64,000 nucleotides of DNA from Treponema sp. (GTDB lineage Bacteria; Spirochaetota; Spirochaetia; Treponematales; Treponemataceae): the NCBI GenBank assembly GCA_024402475.1, contig JAKSTQ010000010.1:1-64000 (forward strand), given 5' to 3'. A program made the position numbers and the translations under genes. Positions 17,501-26,327 of this stretch are shown here, one piece after another; the stretch's first letter is position 1; each line of letters starts with the position of its first letter. The notes below the pieces were generated by a model that saw only the letters and a list, made by a program, of their open reading frames with translations, ran no database searches and was not told where the DNA came from.

Positions 17501-18926
17501 TTGTCTGATTTTTGCAAGAGAAGCTGGAACAGCTAATGACTGGTCTGATACTGGTATTCAGGTAACTGCAACTCCAACTGCAGGTTCACTTGCAATGTCA
17601 CAGAAAATTAAATTGTCTGACCTGACAATTCTTTCTAATAACGTTTCTGACTATCGTACAAAGCAGCTTGAATTTATGGTTACTTACGATAACCAGTGTT
17701 CAGATACTGATGCTACATTGACTGCATACAGCAAGCGTCTTAATGAACTTGTTGAAGACGGCGAAAAACACAATGTTGGTTACCTCTTTACTGTAAACAA
17801 AAATACATTGAAAGAAGATCAGGTTGTTGACGCCCAGAAATATGGTGAAAGCATTTCTTTGCATGTTAATACAGCAAATTACCCTTATGCTAAAAAGCCT
17901 GGTGACGGTATGGAAAATGATGTTTACTGTACTGTTTACTTCAAGAACCGTAACAAGGCTGCCGGCTGGATTAAACTTGCAGAAATTACTAAGAAGGGTG
18001 CAACTTTCAGAGAAGATGATATTTCAGATGCTAACAAAGGTTCTCTGCCAGGCACAACTGCAACATTGAATAAAGAACTTATGGCAATGACTCTTGTTCC
18101 TGATATGACAGACAATGTTGCTTACGGTGCAATGGAAGTTTTGCGCGAAACATATCACTATTACATGATTGAGTTGAAGCGTAAGAACAGTAACGGTGAT
18201 GTAATTACTGCTTACTATGGAAATATTGATTACGCTTCTGTAAATGATACTTGTGCTCAGATTGATGAAACAAAAACTTGTGATGACGGTGAAAGTCTCC
18301 AGCCTGTTAAGGTAATGCGTCTTGTTACAGATGCAGAAGTTGCAAGATGTACTTCGCTTATTCTTTCTGATGCGCTGTACCAGACAAGTATTCCTAATAT
18401 GGCAAATGAAAAACGAAATTCTCCTGACGGAAAATTCCATGATCACTGCTGGGGTGGAATTGACGACTGGGATACATCACATTTCCAGTGCTGGTCAGAC
18501 GAAAATTATGTTCATAACTTTATGGGCGGACTTCCTGCAGATAAGGAACATGCATTTGCAAGTGATCTTATTGTTACAATCAATAAGAGTTCAAGCGAAC
18601 CAAAACACGTTGTTGGTGGTAACAGATTGTACCGATTGCCTGAAAAAACAATAACAGTCCGACATAAGGATTCAAAAAATCCAAAAGCATCGGCTTATAC
18701 AAAAACTGTAACAATCGGTATTGTAAACGATAAGTTCAAGGAAGTTGTCTGGACAATTTCAAGTTTTAAATGCGGAACCTTTACTGTACCAACCGTTACA
18801 AAAAATAGGGAATTGTTCCTTAAGTGGATTCCATATGAATTAGGTGCTTCTCGTGGCAGTGCAATTACTGCTTATGATACAAATGCAATTGTATACAACA
18901 AAAACTATGGATGGTGGGACGAGTAA
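14589..18926 (+). CDS. Large FN3-repeat lipoprotein
   Basis: A 1445-aa lipoprotein with lipobox FAGC (Cys30) after a hydrophobic segment. The mature protein is a string of beta-sandwich domains of fibronectin type III character. Recurrent signatures are a strand ending in LNW, VSW or VTW followed by an aromatic VxxAxxYxIY motif: TITLNWSPVPNAIYYYIY near 65-82, SVKVTWEKVYGAEKYKITY near 650, LQVSWTAVEGVDWYAV near 800. The last 250 residues are less FN3-like and contain several Trp and Cys. It is probably surface-exposed or periplasmic and involved in adhesion or polymer binding, but no catalytic motif is seen. The TAA overlaps the ATG of the next FN3 lipoprotein (TAATG), so the pair is translationally coupled. 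The start at 14589 fits a leaderless mRNA. Confidence 0.85.
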   Translation: MSILSQKFRKVLSVGLKVSALSFAFMFAGCNDLLTMPANNSTGGSESKNIACPSGLSATVGKKGTITLNWSPVPNAIYYYIYKAQTNTSASTEFQRCGETTDVSVTSIELKVDPGTAMFFAVAAVDANGAISDISIPVKGTALARPYITSVESVDRKTTVSWYMGSNKAKNTYSRYLRYKVCCYRPGKTEPEKTITITDGNADTVAVFEDLDVGVYYDFTVSAWCEFPDDITDEEVSAKVNKETAISYIPSVPEFIASEGTEYDCVNLFVTLPQKCRVESTDEDHPLMFKIERGVYIEGKDTVFSALPGYTDDDYVVVEGNELKKQTYADSDARWDDYVRGNIVKFRDDTAVLGCQYEYRISTRVGKIESSKSFKSIEGKQKKAIGWRPAEPEISIVNFKDVRDEVSGKKTAATLNFECSWNSMGKASKYVYLIEQTKASIEDPSITESQFVYNGSSLTFASLDSVNQLQLTYTYTDDEEENKKICGYYTYTIHILSADKVTNLIGQDTDTIKAECLISKKENSSHMVYNGDYTAPQITSFEDGYSNKCVINYNVETGYTYKLRRELLGELLSRDIEQPIVIIPLESPNGTYVDKCVNADDVNDLGPRPGKKYAYTLLATKDNWIDVPSNTVELNTLGQPAVRFKLTDLEKASVKVTWEKVYGAEKYKITYTAPSGQGTFATRIIKASELEALGAGSIGGAEDGYIITKVATEGNPTYAIEFTDLPEINNVGDKKTISSLIAGLPSEVTVKAINNKNGDPDADDNTDGNYSEGKAETKTLGPAALNLIKPDYYSRDKLQVSWTAVEGVDWYAVRRICVDPRNLKYEGGKYSDTREDLFVVGRDGTVFVNDDKLSDTAPSSVRFTTSGGKITASFVDEQKAAVGTDQYEVSQSYISWGVDFKYEVIPVKAVLDGASLVYQDPFTDSAFEYKNIQSQTTRTYGYGIDIKASKADFTDGVKIEWKRPSISNTSPCLIFAREAGTANDWSDTGIQVTATPTAGSLAMSQKIKLSDLTILSNNVSDYRTKQLEFMVTYDNQCSDTDATLTAYSKRLNELVEDGEKHNVGYLFTVNKNTLKEDQVVDAQKYGESISLHVNTANYPYAKKPGDGMENDVYCTVYFKNRNKAAGWIKLAEITKKGATFREDDISDANKGSLPGTTATLNKELMAMTLVPDMTDNVAYGAMEVLRETYHYYMIELKRKNSNGDVITAYYGNIDYASVNDTCAQIDETKTCDDGESLQPVKVMRLVTDAEVARCTSLILSDALYQTSIPNMANEKRNSPDGKFHDHCWGGIDDWDTSHFQCWSDENYVHNFMGGLPADKEHAFASDLIVTINKSSSEPKHVVGGNRLYRLPEKTITVRHKDSKNPKASAYTKTVTIGIVNDKFKEVVWTISSFKCGTFTVPTVTKNRELFLKWIPYELGASRGSAITAYDTNAIVYNKNYGWWDE

Positions 18927-21166
18927 TGAAAAAGTTTATTAGAAATTTATCTGTTGCAGTAACACTTCCTGTTTTGATGACATCTTGTGCAGCCTTGTTC
19001 CAGGGAAAAGTTGACATGACTGCACTGGATTCAAACTCAATTGCTTCTTTGTCTGCTCTTGTAACACCTGATGATGTTACAAAGCAGCTTGATGCTCCTC
19101 AGTATGTATTTGTTTCTGATGGAGAATTCTCTGACAGAATTAAATTAACCTGGGCAAAAGTTCCTAATGCTTCTTATTACCGCATTGAACGCGCAGAAGT
19201 AAAAATGAAGGACGAAAACGGTGACTTTATCAAACCGGAAGAAAGTCAGTTTGAAGTAATTCCATGGTGTGAAAAATATTATGGAACAACTCTGGAAGAT
19301 GTAATTCTTACTGACCCGGAATATAAATGTCCTGAATATGAATATGGTTATTTCTACAGAATCTCTGCAGAAAATCCACGTATGAAATTTGATCCAAGTG
19401 ATTATAAAACTACAGTGGAAGCTGCAACACTGCTTCCACCTCCAACTGGTGTAAAAGCTTCTCTTGGTAAATCAAAGGCAGAAATTCAGATTGACTGGAA
19501 AAAAATTGAAAATGCCTGTGAATATATTATTTACAGAAAAGACAATCCTGCTGGTTCTGGTAACAGAATTGCAGTCGTAAAGTCAAACCAGAAATCTTAT
19601 ATTGATGTAATTGATGCTACACTTCAGGGTAAGGAATTTTATTATACTGTCAGCGCCAGAAACGATCTTGGTCAGACAAGTGTAGAAAGTTCTGATGCAA
19701 TGGGTTATACACTTAAAGATGGTGCTCCGCCTTCTGTTCAGAATGTCGTTGTTTCAAAAGGAACTTACGGTAAACCTTCTGTAAGCGGAATTGAAATTAA
19801 ATGGGATCCTGTTTCCGGATCAAACATTAAATACACTGTATTCCGTACAAGTTCTAAAGACGGCACATTCAAGTCAATTAAAAAGGATCTTGACGGCAGT
19901 AAGACTTCGTACACAGATACTTCAAACCTGGAACAGAATATTTTCTATTACTATTATGTTCAGGTAACAAAGGACGGCGTAAAAGGTCCGTTCTCAGAAT
20001 CTGGTCCAGAAGATACAAATCCTGCGGAAGGATTTATTCTTGCACCTCCTTCGAATATTGCAATTTCAAAAATTATGGGTGGTGCTTCTCAGTACATCAT
20101 CAGTTTCTCACCTGCAATCGGTTCTCAGAACAGTCCTGCAGATTCTGGCCTTGCACCTGCATATGATGTTTACAAATACCGCATCTATTACGGTGATACA
20201 CAGGACAGCGTATGGAGCAGTTCTACAGATTATGACATCAGTGAATTCAATTACGATTCAAAAACAGGTACTTTAAAGAAAACAATTCCTGCAGCAAAAT
20301 ACTATGGAATTAAAACTATTCTTGGAGGTACTGAAGGTATTGCAAGTGATGTTCTTGCGCCATATCCATTTGCTCCGCTCAATGTTGTTGCAACAAAAGG
20401 CAAATACATTGAAGGCGTTACTGCACAGGATGACAGCACTGCAAATCCAAATGGTGTTCACCCTGTAAAGATTACATGGGATTTACCGGAAGACGGCGAA
20501 GCTGCTAAATACGATGTTTATCGTTCAACAAAATCAAATTCCGGCTGGACAAAATGTAATACAGATGGTCATCTTACAGAAAGAGTTTATATCGATAGTG
20601 ATGAAACAAGAAAACCTGGAAGATATTACTATTACCGTGTTATTGCATTGAACTCTCTTGATCAGGGAAATAACTTCAGTGATGTAACAAAAGACTGTAT
20701 CGGTTATGGTGCTCTTTCTGCAGAACAGTACATGCGCGAATACAACAAGACAATTATGAGTTCTCAGAAAAAGCTTACCCTTATGCATAAAAAGGTTGAT
20801 ACTGATAAGCTTGGTAATGAAACAGCTTACGGTACAATAAGCGGTGACCTTAAATACAATGCAGGCCTTGCAGGTCTTGGTGCGCGTATTACAATGCATT
20901 ATGCAAACTACTGTGACTTCTATGCTAACGGTGAAAAAGAAGAAGGACCTTACTTCCTTGTTACTGGTGATACAAATACTACAGCCAGCATGGATGCCAG
21001 CGGTACTATGGATGGTGATGTAGTTTGTACAGGTATGTATCCGGGCGTTGTTGGTTACGGCGGAATTAAAATTAAGGGTGGCGCTGCCGGTGGCGGTGTA
21101 TACTATATCACTCGTGAAGGTTTTGCTAAGAAAGATATCAGTTACCTCATTGGTAATGAAAATTAA
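18926..21166 (+). CDS. FN3-repeat lipoprotein
   Basis: A 746-aa lipoprotein with lipobox MTSC (Cys21). About five FN3-like domains follow, each with the W...Y(R/I)IYR pattern: KLTWAKVPNASYYRIERAE, QIDWKKIENACEYIIYRK, EIKWDPVSGSNIKYTVFR, a degenerate one near 380-480, and KITWDLPEDGEAAKYDVYR. The last 120 residues differ: a glycine-rich domain with several Cys and repeated short beta-strands, perhaps a binding head. I chose ATG 18926 rather than an in-frame ATG at 18911, because it overlaps the upstream TAA and gives a normal lysine-rich signal peptide. Partner of the preceding 1445-aa protein by domain type and coupling. Confidence 0.85.
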   Translation: MKKFIRNLSVAVTLPVLMTSCAALFQGKVDMTALDSNSIASLSALVTPDDVTKQLDAPQYVFVSDGEFSDRIKLTWAKVPNASYYRIERAEVKMKDENGDFIKPEESQFEVIPWCEKYYGTTLEDVILTDPEYKCPEYEYGYFYRISAENPRMKFDPSDYKTTVEAATLLPPPTGVKASLGKSKAEIQIDWKKIENACEYIIYRKDNPAGSGNRIAVVKSNQKSYIDVIDATLQGKEFYYTVSARNDLGQTSVESSDAMGYTLKDGAPPSVQNVVVSKGTYGKPSVSGIEIKWDPVSGSNIKYTVFRTSSKDGTFKSIKKDLDGSKTSYTDTSNLEQNIFYYYYVQVTKDGVKGPFSESGPEDTNPAEGFILAPPSNIAISKIMGGASQYIISFSPAIGSQNSPADSGLAPAYDVYKYRIYYGDTQDSVWSSSTDYDISEFNYDSKTGTLKKTIPAAKYYGIKTILGGTEGIASDVLAPYPFAPLNVVATKGKYIEGVTAQDDSTANPNGVHPVKITWDLPEDGEAAKYDVYRSTKSNSGWTKCNTDGHLTERVYIDSDETRKPGRYYYYRVIALNSLDQGNNFSDVTKDCIGYGALSAEQYMREYNKTIMSSQKKLTLMHKKVDTDKLGNETAYGTISGDLKYNAGLAGLGARITMHYANYCDFYANGEKEEGPYFLVTGDTNTTASMDASGTMDGDVVCTGMYPGVVGYGGIKIKGGAAGGGVYYITREGFAKKDISYLIGNEN

Positions 21167-21180
21167 TCAGGAGTTAAAAA

Positions 21181-21528
21181 ATGAAAAATAGAAAAATAGC
21201 TGGTTTACTGGCACTTGTATCGATTCTTGTAGTTTCTCTTTTTACAGCTTGTTATTCACCAAGCCCACTTTATGGAACATGGTCTGATAACATTGGTAAC
21301 TCTATTGTATTTAATACTGATGGAACTTACACAGCAAAATTGAAGCAGGGTGGCGGAGGAGAAATAACTCATCAGGGTTCTTACACTGTAATTGAAAACG
21401 TTATTGTATTCCAGAAATCTGCTGGTCAGATAAACTCGGAATGGGATATCCGCGGTCAGATGATGTACCTTACATGGACTGACAGCGGTAATACTGTTGC
21501 ACTTACTTTGTATCATGTTGCAAAATAA
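21181..21528 (+). CDS. Small lipoprotein, lipocalin-like beta-sheet
   Basis: A 115-aa lipoprotein with lipobox FTAC (Cys24). The mature region of about 90 residues has the sequence rhythm of small lipocalin-like domains: LYGTWSDNIGNSIVFNTDGTY, GSYTVIENVIVF, LTWTDSGNTVALTL. These start with the G-T-W motif and alternate strands and turns. Its own SD (CAGGAG) lies 7 nt upstream, 14 nt after the FN3 gene, so it is an operon member. Likely a small periplasmic or surface accessory of the FN3 proteins; function unknown. Confidence 0.7.
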   Translation: MKNRKIAGLLALVSILVVSLFTACYSPSPLYGTWSDNIGNSIVFNTDGTYTAKLKQGGGGEITHQGSYTVIENVIVFQKSAGQINSEWDIRGQMMYLTWTDSGNTVALTLYHVAK

Positions 21529-21550
21529 CTGGGCTTAAAGGGAAGTTTTT

Positions 21551-22276
21551 ATGAATAAAAGTTTTTTCAGAAAAGCGGTTTTACTTTCGGTTATTGCAGT
21601 TCTCTGTTCAACTGCAGCATTTGCAAAGAAAGAAAAAAAGCCTGTTGATCCTGATGCAATGCATGTTACTCACAACGAAGGTGTTGCGTTTGCAAGCGTA
21701 AACCGTCTGCAGAAAAAGACAGGGCGTTCAAATTTTTACTGGCAGGATAATATGATCGGTGCATTCTATGCAATGCAGACTGTTAATGTTCCGTTGAATA
21801 TTTTTGGAAGAATTGCAGCATTTTATCCTGTTGAGTATAAATTCAATGAAGTTCCGCAGACATCAAAGCAGGTGCTTTTGTATGCTTTTGATCTGTTTGT
21901 TGGTCCTATCTGGACAATCGATATTAAACCTGCAATGAGAATTCAGATTTCACCGGGATTCCATACAATGTACCAGCTTCATGACAAAGCACATTATGTT
22001 AACATTGGCGGCGGTGTTCTGATTGGTGTTGAAATGCCGATGACTAAAGGAATCACACTTATCGTAAACGGAACATTTACTTATGACGACGGTAACATCG
22101 GTACTAATGCACGCATGCAGCCATTTGATCACTGCTGGAGTTATTGTGCAACACTTGGTGTCAGATTCAGTAAGTATCCTAATAAGTTCTACTATATAAA
22201 ATCAAAGGCAGATAAAGCTGCCGCAGGTGAATCTCAGCCAGCTCAGGAAAAGGCTGACAATTCAGCTAAAAAATAG
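21551..22276 (+). CDS. Predicted outer-membrane beta-barrel protein
   Basis: A 241-aa protein with a cleavable signal peptide ending AFA-K (about residue 25). After a short basic linker, residues about 60-210 show alternating hydrophobic strands with aromatic girdles (NMIGAFYAMQTVNVPL, IRIQISPGFHTMY-like segments, GITLIVNGTFTY, YCATLGVRFSKY), as expected of an 8-10-stranded barrel. The tail is Lys/Ala/Glu-rich and probably periplasmic. The last strand does not sit at the very C-terminus, so the usual terminal Phe signal is internal. SD AAGGGAAG lies before the ATG. As last gene of the FN3 operon it may be the membrane anchor or exporter for the lipoproteins, which is inference. Confidence 0.7.
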   Translation: MNKSFFRKAVLLSVIAVLCSTAAFAKKEKKPVDPDAMHVTHNEGVAFASVNRLQKKTGRSNFYWQDNMIGAFYAMQTVNVPLNIFGRIAAFYPVEYKFNEVPQTSKQVLLYAFDLFVGPIWTIDIKPAMRIQISPGFHTMYQLHDKAHYVNIGGGVLIGVEMPMTKGITLIVNGTFTYDDGNIGTNARMQPFDHCWSYCATLGVRFSKYPNKFYYIKSKADKAAAGESQPAQEKADNSAKK

Positions 22277-22289
22277 AAATCAAAAAATC

Positions 22290-22319
22290 AAGGCTGTCCT
22301 AAGTTGGACAGCCTTTTTT
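22290..22319. terminator. Bidirectional rho-independent terminator
   Basis: AAGGCTGTCC and GGACAGCCTT form a 10-bp stem around TAAGTT with a T-run on the plus strand and an interrupted T-run on the minus strand. It separates the FN3 operon from the convergent pcrA gene, whose stop codon lies 2 nt away. Confidence 0.9.
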
Positions 22320-22320
22320 G

Positions 22321-24471
22321 TTAAAGTTTTTTTATCGGGCTTTTAAAGGACATCTTGCGCGGTGTCTGAATATTGTCAAACTTGATAAGGTAAGTGTGTG
22401 CCTTTGGATCAATCTGTGTAACTGTTCCCTGACCTAAAATTGCATGTTCTACACGGTCGCCTTCTTTGAGGGAACCTTTTGATTCAAGATGGGCAAGGGT
22501 GTCGTTGGAATCTTTAATGTAACGCAAGGCATCTGCTTCTACATGTTCGGGAAGGTCAGTTTTAAAGTCCAGGTTTTCTTTACCGGTATCAAAGATAAAG
22601 CGGCTTGGAAATCTGAATCCGTGCGCCTGTTTTGTTCCTTCGGCTTCGGTGATGATAAGTTCGTGTTCTGCGCGGGTGTAAGCAACAAAGGCAAGGCGGC
22701 GCTCTTCTTCCATTGCAGTTATTGAATCGATTTTTTTGCTTGGGAACATGTTTTCGTTCATGCCGCACAGAAATACTATCGGGAACTCCAGACCTTTTGC
22801 GGCGTGGACTGTCATCAGTTTAACTGCGTTTTTTGTTGTGCCTGCATCTGCGTTGGTGAACAGTGCCGTGTGGGCCAGATAATTTTCCAGGGTTGCTTCT
22901 TCGCCACAGGTTGTTTTATATTCGTACATTCCCTGTTTGAGTTCTGCAAGGTTATCAAGGCGTTCCTGGCTGCCTTCTGTTCTTAAAGAGCGTTCGTAGC
23001 CTGACTTGTCCATTACAAAGCTCATAAGTTTTGTGATTTCCATATCCTTGTAACGGGCAGAAAAATCTTCTATAAGGTCAATGTATTCTTTTGCTTTTGT
23101 ATTGGCAAAAAGTTCTTCTTCGGTGTTGAGTCTGAGTGCCTGATAAAGTGAACAGTTGTTTTGTGCAGCATATTCCTTGAGGAATTTAATTCTGCGTTCT
23201 CCTACATTGCGTTTTGGAGAATTGACTGTTCTAAGGAACGAAAGATCATCCTTGTAGGCAATCATTCTTAAGTAAGAAAGGCAGTCCTTGATTTCAAGGC
23301 GGTCAAAGAATGGCAGCCCGGAAGAAAGTGTGTATTCAATCTGCTTTTTCTGAAGGACTTCTTCGATGTCGCGGCTGATGTAATGGGCACGGAAAAGGAC
23401 TGCGATATCGCTTGGTGCAAATTCCCCGTTTTTTGTAAGAGAAAGAATCTGGTCTGCAATGTAGCCGGCTTCTTCTGAAGCACTTTTTGCGTGGTAGTAC
23501 ATAACCTTGAGCCAGTTTTCTTTTGTAGGAATCAGATCCTTTTTCATGCGGGTCTGGTTTTTGTCGATGAGGGAATTGGCGGCTGCAATAATCTGCGGCG
23601 TTGAGCGGTAATTGCGCATCATCATAATGGTTTGTGTTCCCGGAAACTTTTTGTCAAAGTCCAGAAGGTAATGAACATTTGCGCCGCGCCAGGTATAAAT
23701 GGTCTGGTCAGGATCGCCTACTATGAAAAGGTTTTTGTGATAGTCGCAGAGGACTTCCATGAGTTCATACTGGATTTTGTCGATGTCCTGAAATTCATCG
23801 ATCATGATATATTCAAGGCGTTCCTGCCATTTCTGGCGGATGTCCGGATTTTCACGGAAAATGTAAAGCACGAATTTAAGAAGATCGTTGTAATCAAGAC
23901 CAAAGCATTTTTTCTGCTGGTAAAGGTAACCGTAAAAAATTATGTCATCGGGCTTTACGGCTGCCATGTATTTCTGGTAAATCTGGCCTAAAGGCATGCA
24001 GATAAGGTCATTGTAGTAATCCGGTTCTTTTTCCAGCTTGCGGATTTCAATCATGTCGCGGGCATTAGAAAAAGTCATCTGGCGCAATGTAAGTTCACGT
24101 TCTTCATAAATAAGCTGAAGCATTGCGTCAATATCCGAATTATCAAGTACAAGAAAACTTTTGGGATAATTTACTGCGTTGGAATCTTCCTGAAGAACTG
24201 ATACACAAAAACCGTGGAATGTACTGATGTAACCTGTGTCATTATCGCCTGTGAGCTTACGGATACGGTTTCGCATTTCGTTTGCTGCCTTATTTGTAAA
24301 GGTAACGCAGAGAATGTGAGAAGGAAGAATGCCGATATCGTTGACAAGGTAGGCAAAGCGGTGAGAAAGTGCCCGTGTTTTACCGCTGCCCGCGCCGGCA
24401 ATTACCCGTACAAAGCCTTCTGTGGTTGTGACAGCTTCTTTCTGTTCGTCGTTCAGTTCATCAAAATTCAT
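22321..24471 (-). CDS. pcrA: ATP-dependent DNA helicase, PcrA/UvrD/Rep family
   Basis: A 716-aa superfamily 1A 3'-5' helicase used in mismatch and excision repair and in clearing protein roadblocks. The Q motif (NDEQKEAV), Walker A AGAGSGKT (Lys31), Ia FTNKAANEM, DEFQDID (motif II), GDPDQTIYTWRGA (III), VKLMTVHAAKGLEFPIVF and EEERRLAFVAYTRAE (V/VI) are all present. The C-terminal GDRVEHAILGQGTVTQID module is the PcrA/UvrD tudor-like domain that contacts RNA polymerase. Length is typical. A TATACT box (minus strand 24484-24479) ends 8 nt before the ATG, so the mRNA is probably leaderless. A TATAATG string overlaps the ATG itself and cannot be its -10 box. Confidence 0.95.
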   Translation of the reverse strand: MNFDELNDEQKEAVTTTEGFVRVIAGAGSGKTRALSHRFAYLVNDIGILPSHILCVTFTNKAANEMRNRIRKLTGDNDTGYISTFHGFCVSVLQEDSNAVNYPKSFLVLDNSDIDAMLQLIYEERELTLRQMTFSNARDMIEIRKLEKEPDYYNDLICMPLGQIYQKYMAAVKPDDIIFYGYLYQQKKCFGLDYNDLLKFVLYIFRENPDIRQKWQERLEYIMIDEFQDIDKIQYELMEVLCDYHKNLFIVGDPDQTIYTWRGANVHYLLDFDKKFPGTQTIMMMRNYRSTPQIIAAANSLIDKNQTRMKKDLIPTKENWLKVMYYHAKSASEEAGYIADQILSLTKNGEFAPSDIAVLFRAHYISRDIEEVLQKKQIEYTLSSGLPFFDRLEIKDCLSYLRMIAYKDDLSFLRTVNSPKRNVGERRIKFLKEYAAQNNCSLYQALRLNTEEELFANTKAKEYIDLIEDFSARYKDMEITKLMSFVMDKSGYERSLRTEGSQERLDNLAELKQGMYEYKTTCGEEATLENYLAHTALFTNADAGTTKNAVKLMTVHAAKGLEFPIVFLCGMNENMFPSKKIDSITAMEEERRLAFVAYTRAEHELIITEAEGTKQAHGFRFPSRFIFDTGKENLDFKTDLPEHVEADALRYIKDSNDTLAHLESKGSLKEGDRVEHAILGQGTVTQIDPKAHTYLIKFDNIQTPRKMSFKSPIKKL

Positions 24472-24500
24472 TATAATAAGTATACTAAAAATTAAAAAAT

Positions 24501-24509
24501 TGTTATACT
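24501..24509 (+). promoter_or_regulatory. Extended -10 promoter of parAB
   Basis: TGT-TATACT (hexamer 24504-24509) with no clear -35. The ATG of parA lies 9 nt beyond, with only A/T bases between. It faces away from the pcrA promoter, giving a 46-nt divergent intergenic region. Confidence 0.6.
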
Positions 24510-24517
24510 AATTTAAT

Positions 24518-25276
24518 ATGGCAAAGACTATCGTATTTGTAAATCAGAAAGGCGGAGTTGGAAAAACAACTTCTGCAATTAATATTGGTGCTTATATTGC
24601 ACTGGCAGGAAAAAAAGTACTTCTCGTTGATTTTGACTCACAGGGCAATATGTCCAGTGGTGTTGGGCTTAGTACAAAAGAAAAACCTACTGTTTATGAA
24701 CTTTTGATCGGTGAATCAGAAGCTGCAGCAACAGTAAAACATACAATGATTAAAACTCTGGACGCAATCAGTTCATCAATTGACCTTGCAGGTGCGGCTG
24801 TCGAACTTGTTGACCAGGAAAATCCTCAGTTCTTCCTTAAAGAAGCCCTTGAACCTTTAAAATCAAAATACGATTATATTCTTATTGACTGTCCGCCTTC
24901 ACTTGGAATTCTTACATTGAACGGTCTTGCTGCTGCTGATGAAGTTATGGTTCCGATGCAGTGTGAATATTTCGCATTGGAAGGAATTACACTTCTTCTT
25001 GAAAACGTTAAGAAAGTTCAGAAGAGCATCAATCCTGACCTTATTATCGGCGGAATCTTTTTTACAATGTATGATTCAAGAACACGTCTTGCACAGGATG
25101 TAGTTCTTCAGGTTAAACAGTATTTTAAGGACGTTGTATTCAATACAATTATTCCTCGTAACGTTCGTCTTTCAGAAGCACCTTCTCACGGACTTCCAAT
25201 CTGTAAATATGATCCGGACTGTGCCGGTGCAAAAAGTTATGAAAAACTTGCGCAGGAGGTAATCGCACGTGGCTAA
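24518..25276 (+). CDS. parA: Chromosome partitioning ATPase ParA (Soj)
   Basis: A 252-aa deviant Walker ATPase that binds DNA non-specifically and segregates replication origins with ParB. The deviant Walker A KGGVGKTT (Lys11, Lys16) is near the N-terminus, Walker A' is VLLVDFDSQGN and Walker B is YILIDCPPSLG. Length is that of chromosomal Soj, without the N-terminal HTH of plasmid ParA. The parB start lies 8 nt inside the 3' end. No SD precedes the start; a leaderless mRNA is predicted. I noticed no canonical parS (TGTTTCACGTGAAACA) in the window, and no dnaA-type genes are here. Confidence 0.95.
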   Translation: MAKTIVFVNQKGGVGKTTSAINIGAYIALAGKKVLLVDFDSQGNMSSGVGLSTKEKPTVYELLIGESEAAATVKHTMIKTLDAISSSIDLAGAAVELVDQENPQFFLKEALEPLKSKYDYILIDCPPSLGILTLNGLAAADEVMVPMQCEYFALEGITLLLENVKKVQKSINPDLIIGGIFFTMYDSRTRLAQDVVLQVKQYFKDVVFNTIIPRNVRLSEAPSHGLPICKYDPDCAGAKSYEKLAQEVIARG

Positions 25277-26246
25277 GTTAAAAAGAGGACTTGGTCGTGG
25301 TGTTGATGCACTTTTAGGCCCGGCTCCAGTACAATCAGAAGAAAGTGCTGCAGAAGAAAAACCTGTAGTTGAACGCCCTGCCAGAACAATCAGAAAGCCT
25401 TCTGCCGGTACAAACGTAAATGTTCCGGAAGGCGTTACTGTTGATGAACAGGGAACAATGTGGGTTGATCCAAGACTGTTGAAGGCAAACCCTCATCAGC
25501 CTCGAACTTCTTTTGATGAAGCAGAACTCAATGACCTTGCAGCAAGTATCCGTGAACATGGAATCATTCAGCCGATTACAATTGAACCGGCAGAAGAAGG
25601 AAACTTCTATATTATTGCCGGTGAACGCCGTACCCGCGCTTCTATTATTGCTGGCCTTGAGAAAGTTCCTGTTCAGATTAAACATTACAACGAAGAAAAA
25701 AAGCTTGAAATCGCTTTAATCGAAAATATTCAGCGTGCAGACCTTAATCCGGTGGAAGAAGCTCAGGCTTACTATAATCTCATGCAGCTTGCAGGACTTA
25801 ACCAGGATGAAGTTGCCAAGAAAGTTGGAAAAAACCGTACAACTGTTGCGAATGCACTTCGCCTTTTAAAACTTCCTCAGGATATGCAGGATTCTTTGAC
25901 AAACGGTCAGATTACTGCAGGTCATGCCCGCGCTCTCTTAGCAGTTGTAAATCCTGCAGACCAGCGCGTTCTTTTTGGAAAGATTGTTGCTAATTCAATG
26001 TCTGTCCGCGAAGCAGAAAATCAGGCTAAAAACCTTAACGAAGGCGGCCGCGCTGCAAAGAAAGACAAAAAAGAAGATACAGAAAAACGCGATCCTGATA
26101 TCATGGCTCTGGAACAGAAGTTTATCAATGCACTTGGTACAAAGGTAAGCCTTAAAGGTTCTCTTAGCCGCGGAAGTCTTGTAGTTGACTTTTTCAGCCG
26201 CGCAGACCTGGACAGATTGTATTCCATTTTAATCAAAGAAGAATAG
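25269..26246 (+). CDS. parB: Chromosome partitioning protein ParB (Spo0J)
   Basis: A 325-aa ParB/Spo0J. Residues about 60-150 are the ParB/Srx-type CTPase domain (NPHQPRTSFDEAEL, SIREHGIIQPI, GERRTRAS, ALIENIQRADLNPVEEA). Thr stands where GERRWRA is usual, while the arginines are kept. Residues about 165-215 are the helix-turn-helix that reads parS (NQDEVAKKVGKNRTTVANALRLLKLP written in parts: DEVAKKVGKNRTTV, LRLLKLP). A charged linker and the C-terminal dimerisation region follow. It starts with GTG, preceded by a near-perfect SD AGGAGGT at 8 nt. It overlaps parA by 8 nt. Confidence 0.95.
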   Translation: MAKLKRGLGRGVDALLGPAPVQSEESAAEEKPVVERPARTIRKPSAGTNVNVPEGVTVDEQGTMWVDPRLLKANPHQPRTSFDEAELNDLAASIREHGIIQPITIEPAEEGNFYIIAGERRTRASIIAGLEKVPVQIKHYNEEKKLEIALIENIQRADLNPVEEAQAYYNLMQLAGLNQDEVAKKVGKNRTTVANALRLLKLPQDMQDSLTNGQITAGHARALLAVVNPADQRVLFGKIVANSMSVREAENQAKNLNEGGRAAKKDKKEDTEKRDPDIMALEQKFINALGTKVSLKGSLSRGSLVVDFFSRADLDRLYSILIKEE

Positions 26247-26327
26247 ATTCCAGCCGGCACAATTTGATTCTGTGATTCTGCTTTGACTGGTGTTTCTTCT
26301 TTGTATATGAATAGCGGAGGATAACGG

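Noticed and set aside
24470-24475. TATAAT over the pcrA start codon as its promoter
   Set aside because: Transcription would begin inside the gene with no nearby in-frame ATG; TATACT 8 nt upstream fits instead.
24518-26246. Replication origin near parAB
   Set aside because: No dnaA, dnaN, DnaA-box cluster or canonical parS was noticed; parAB alone does not mark the origin here.
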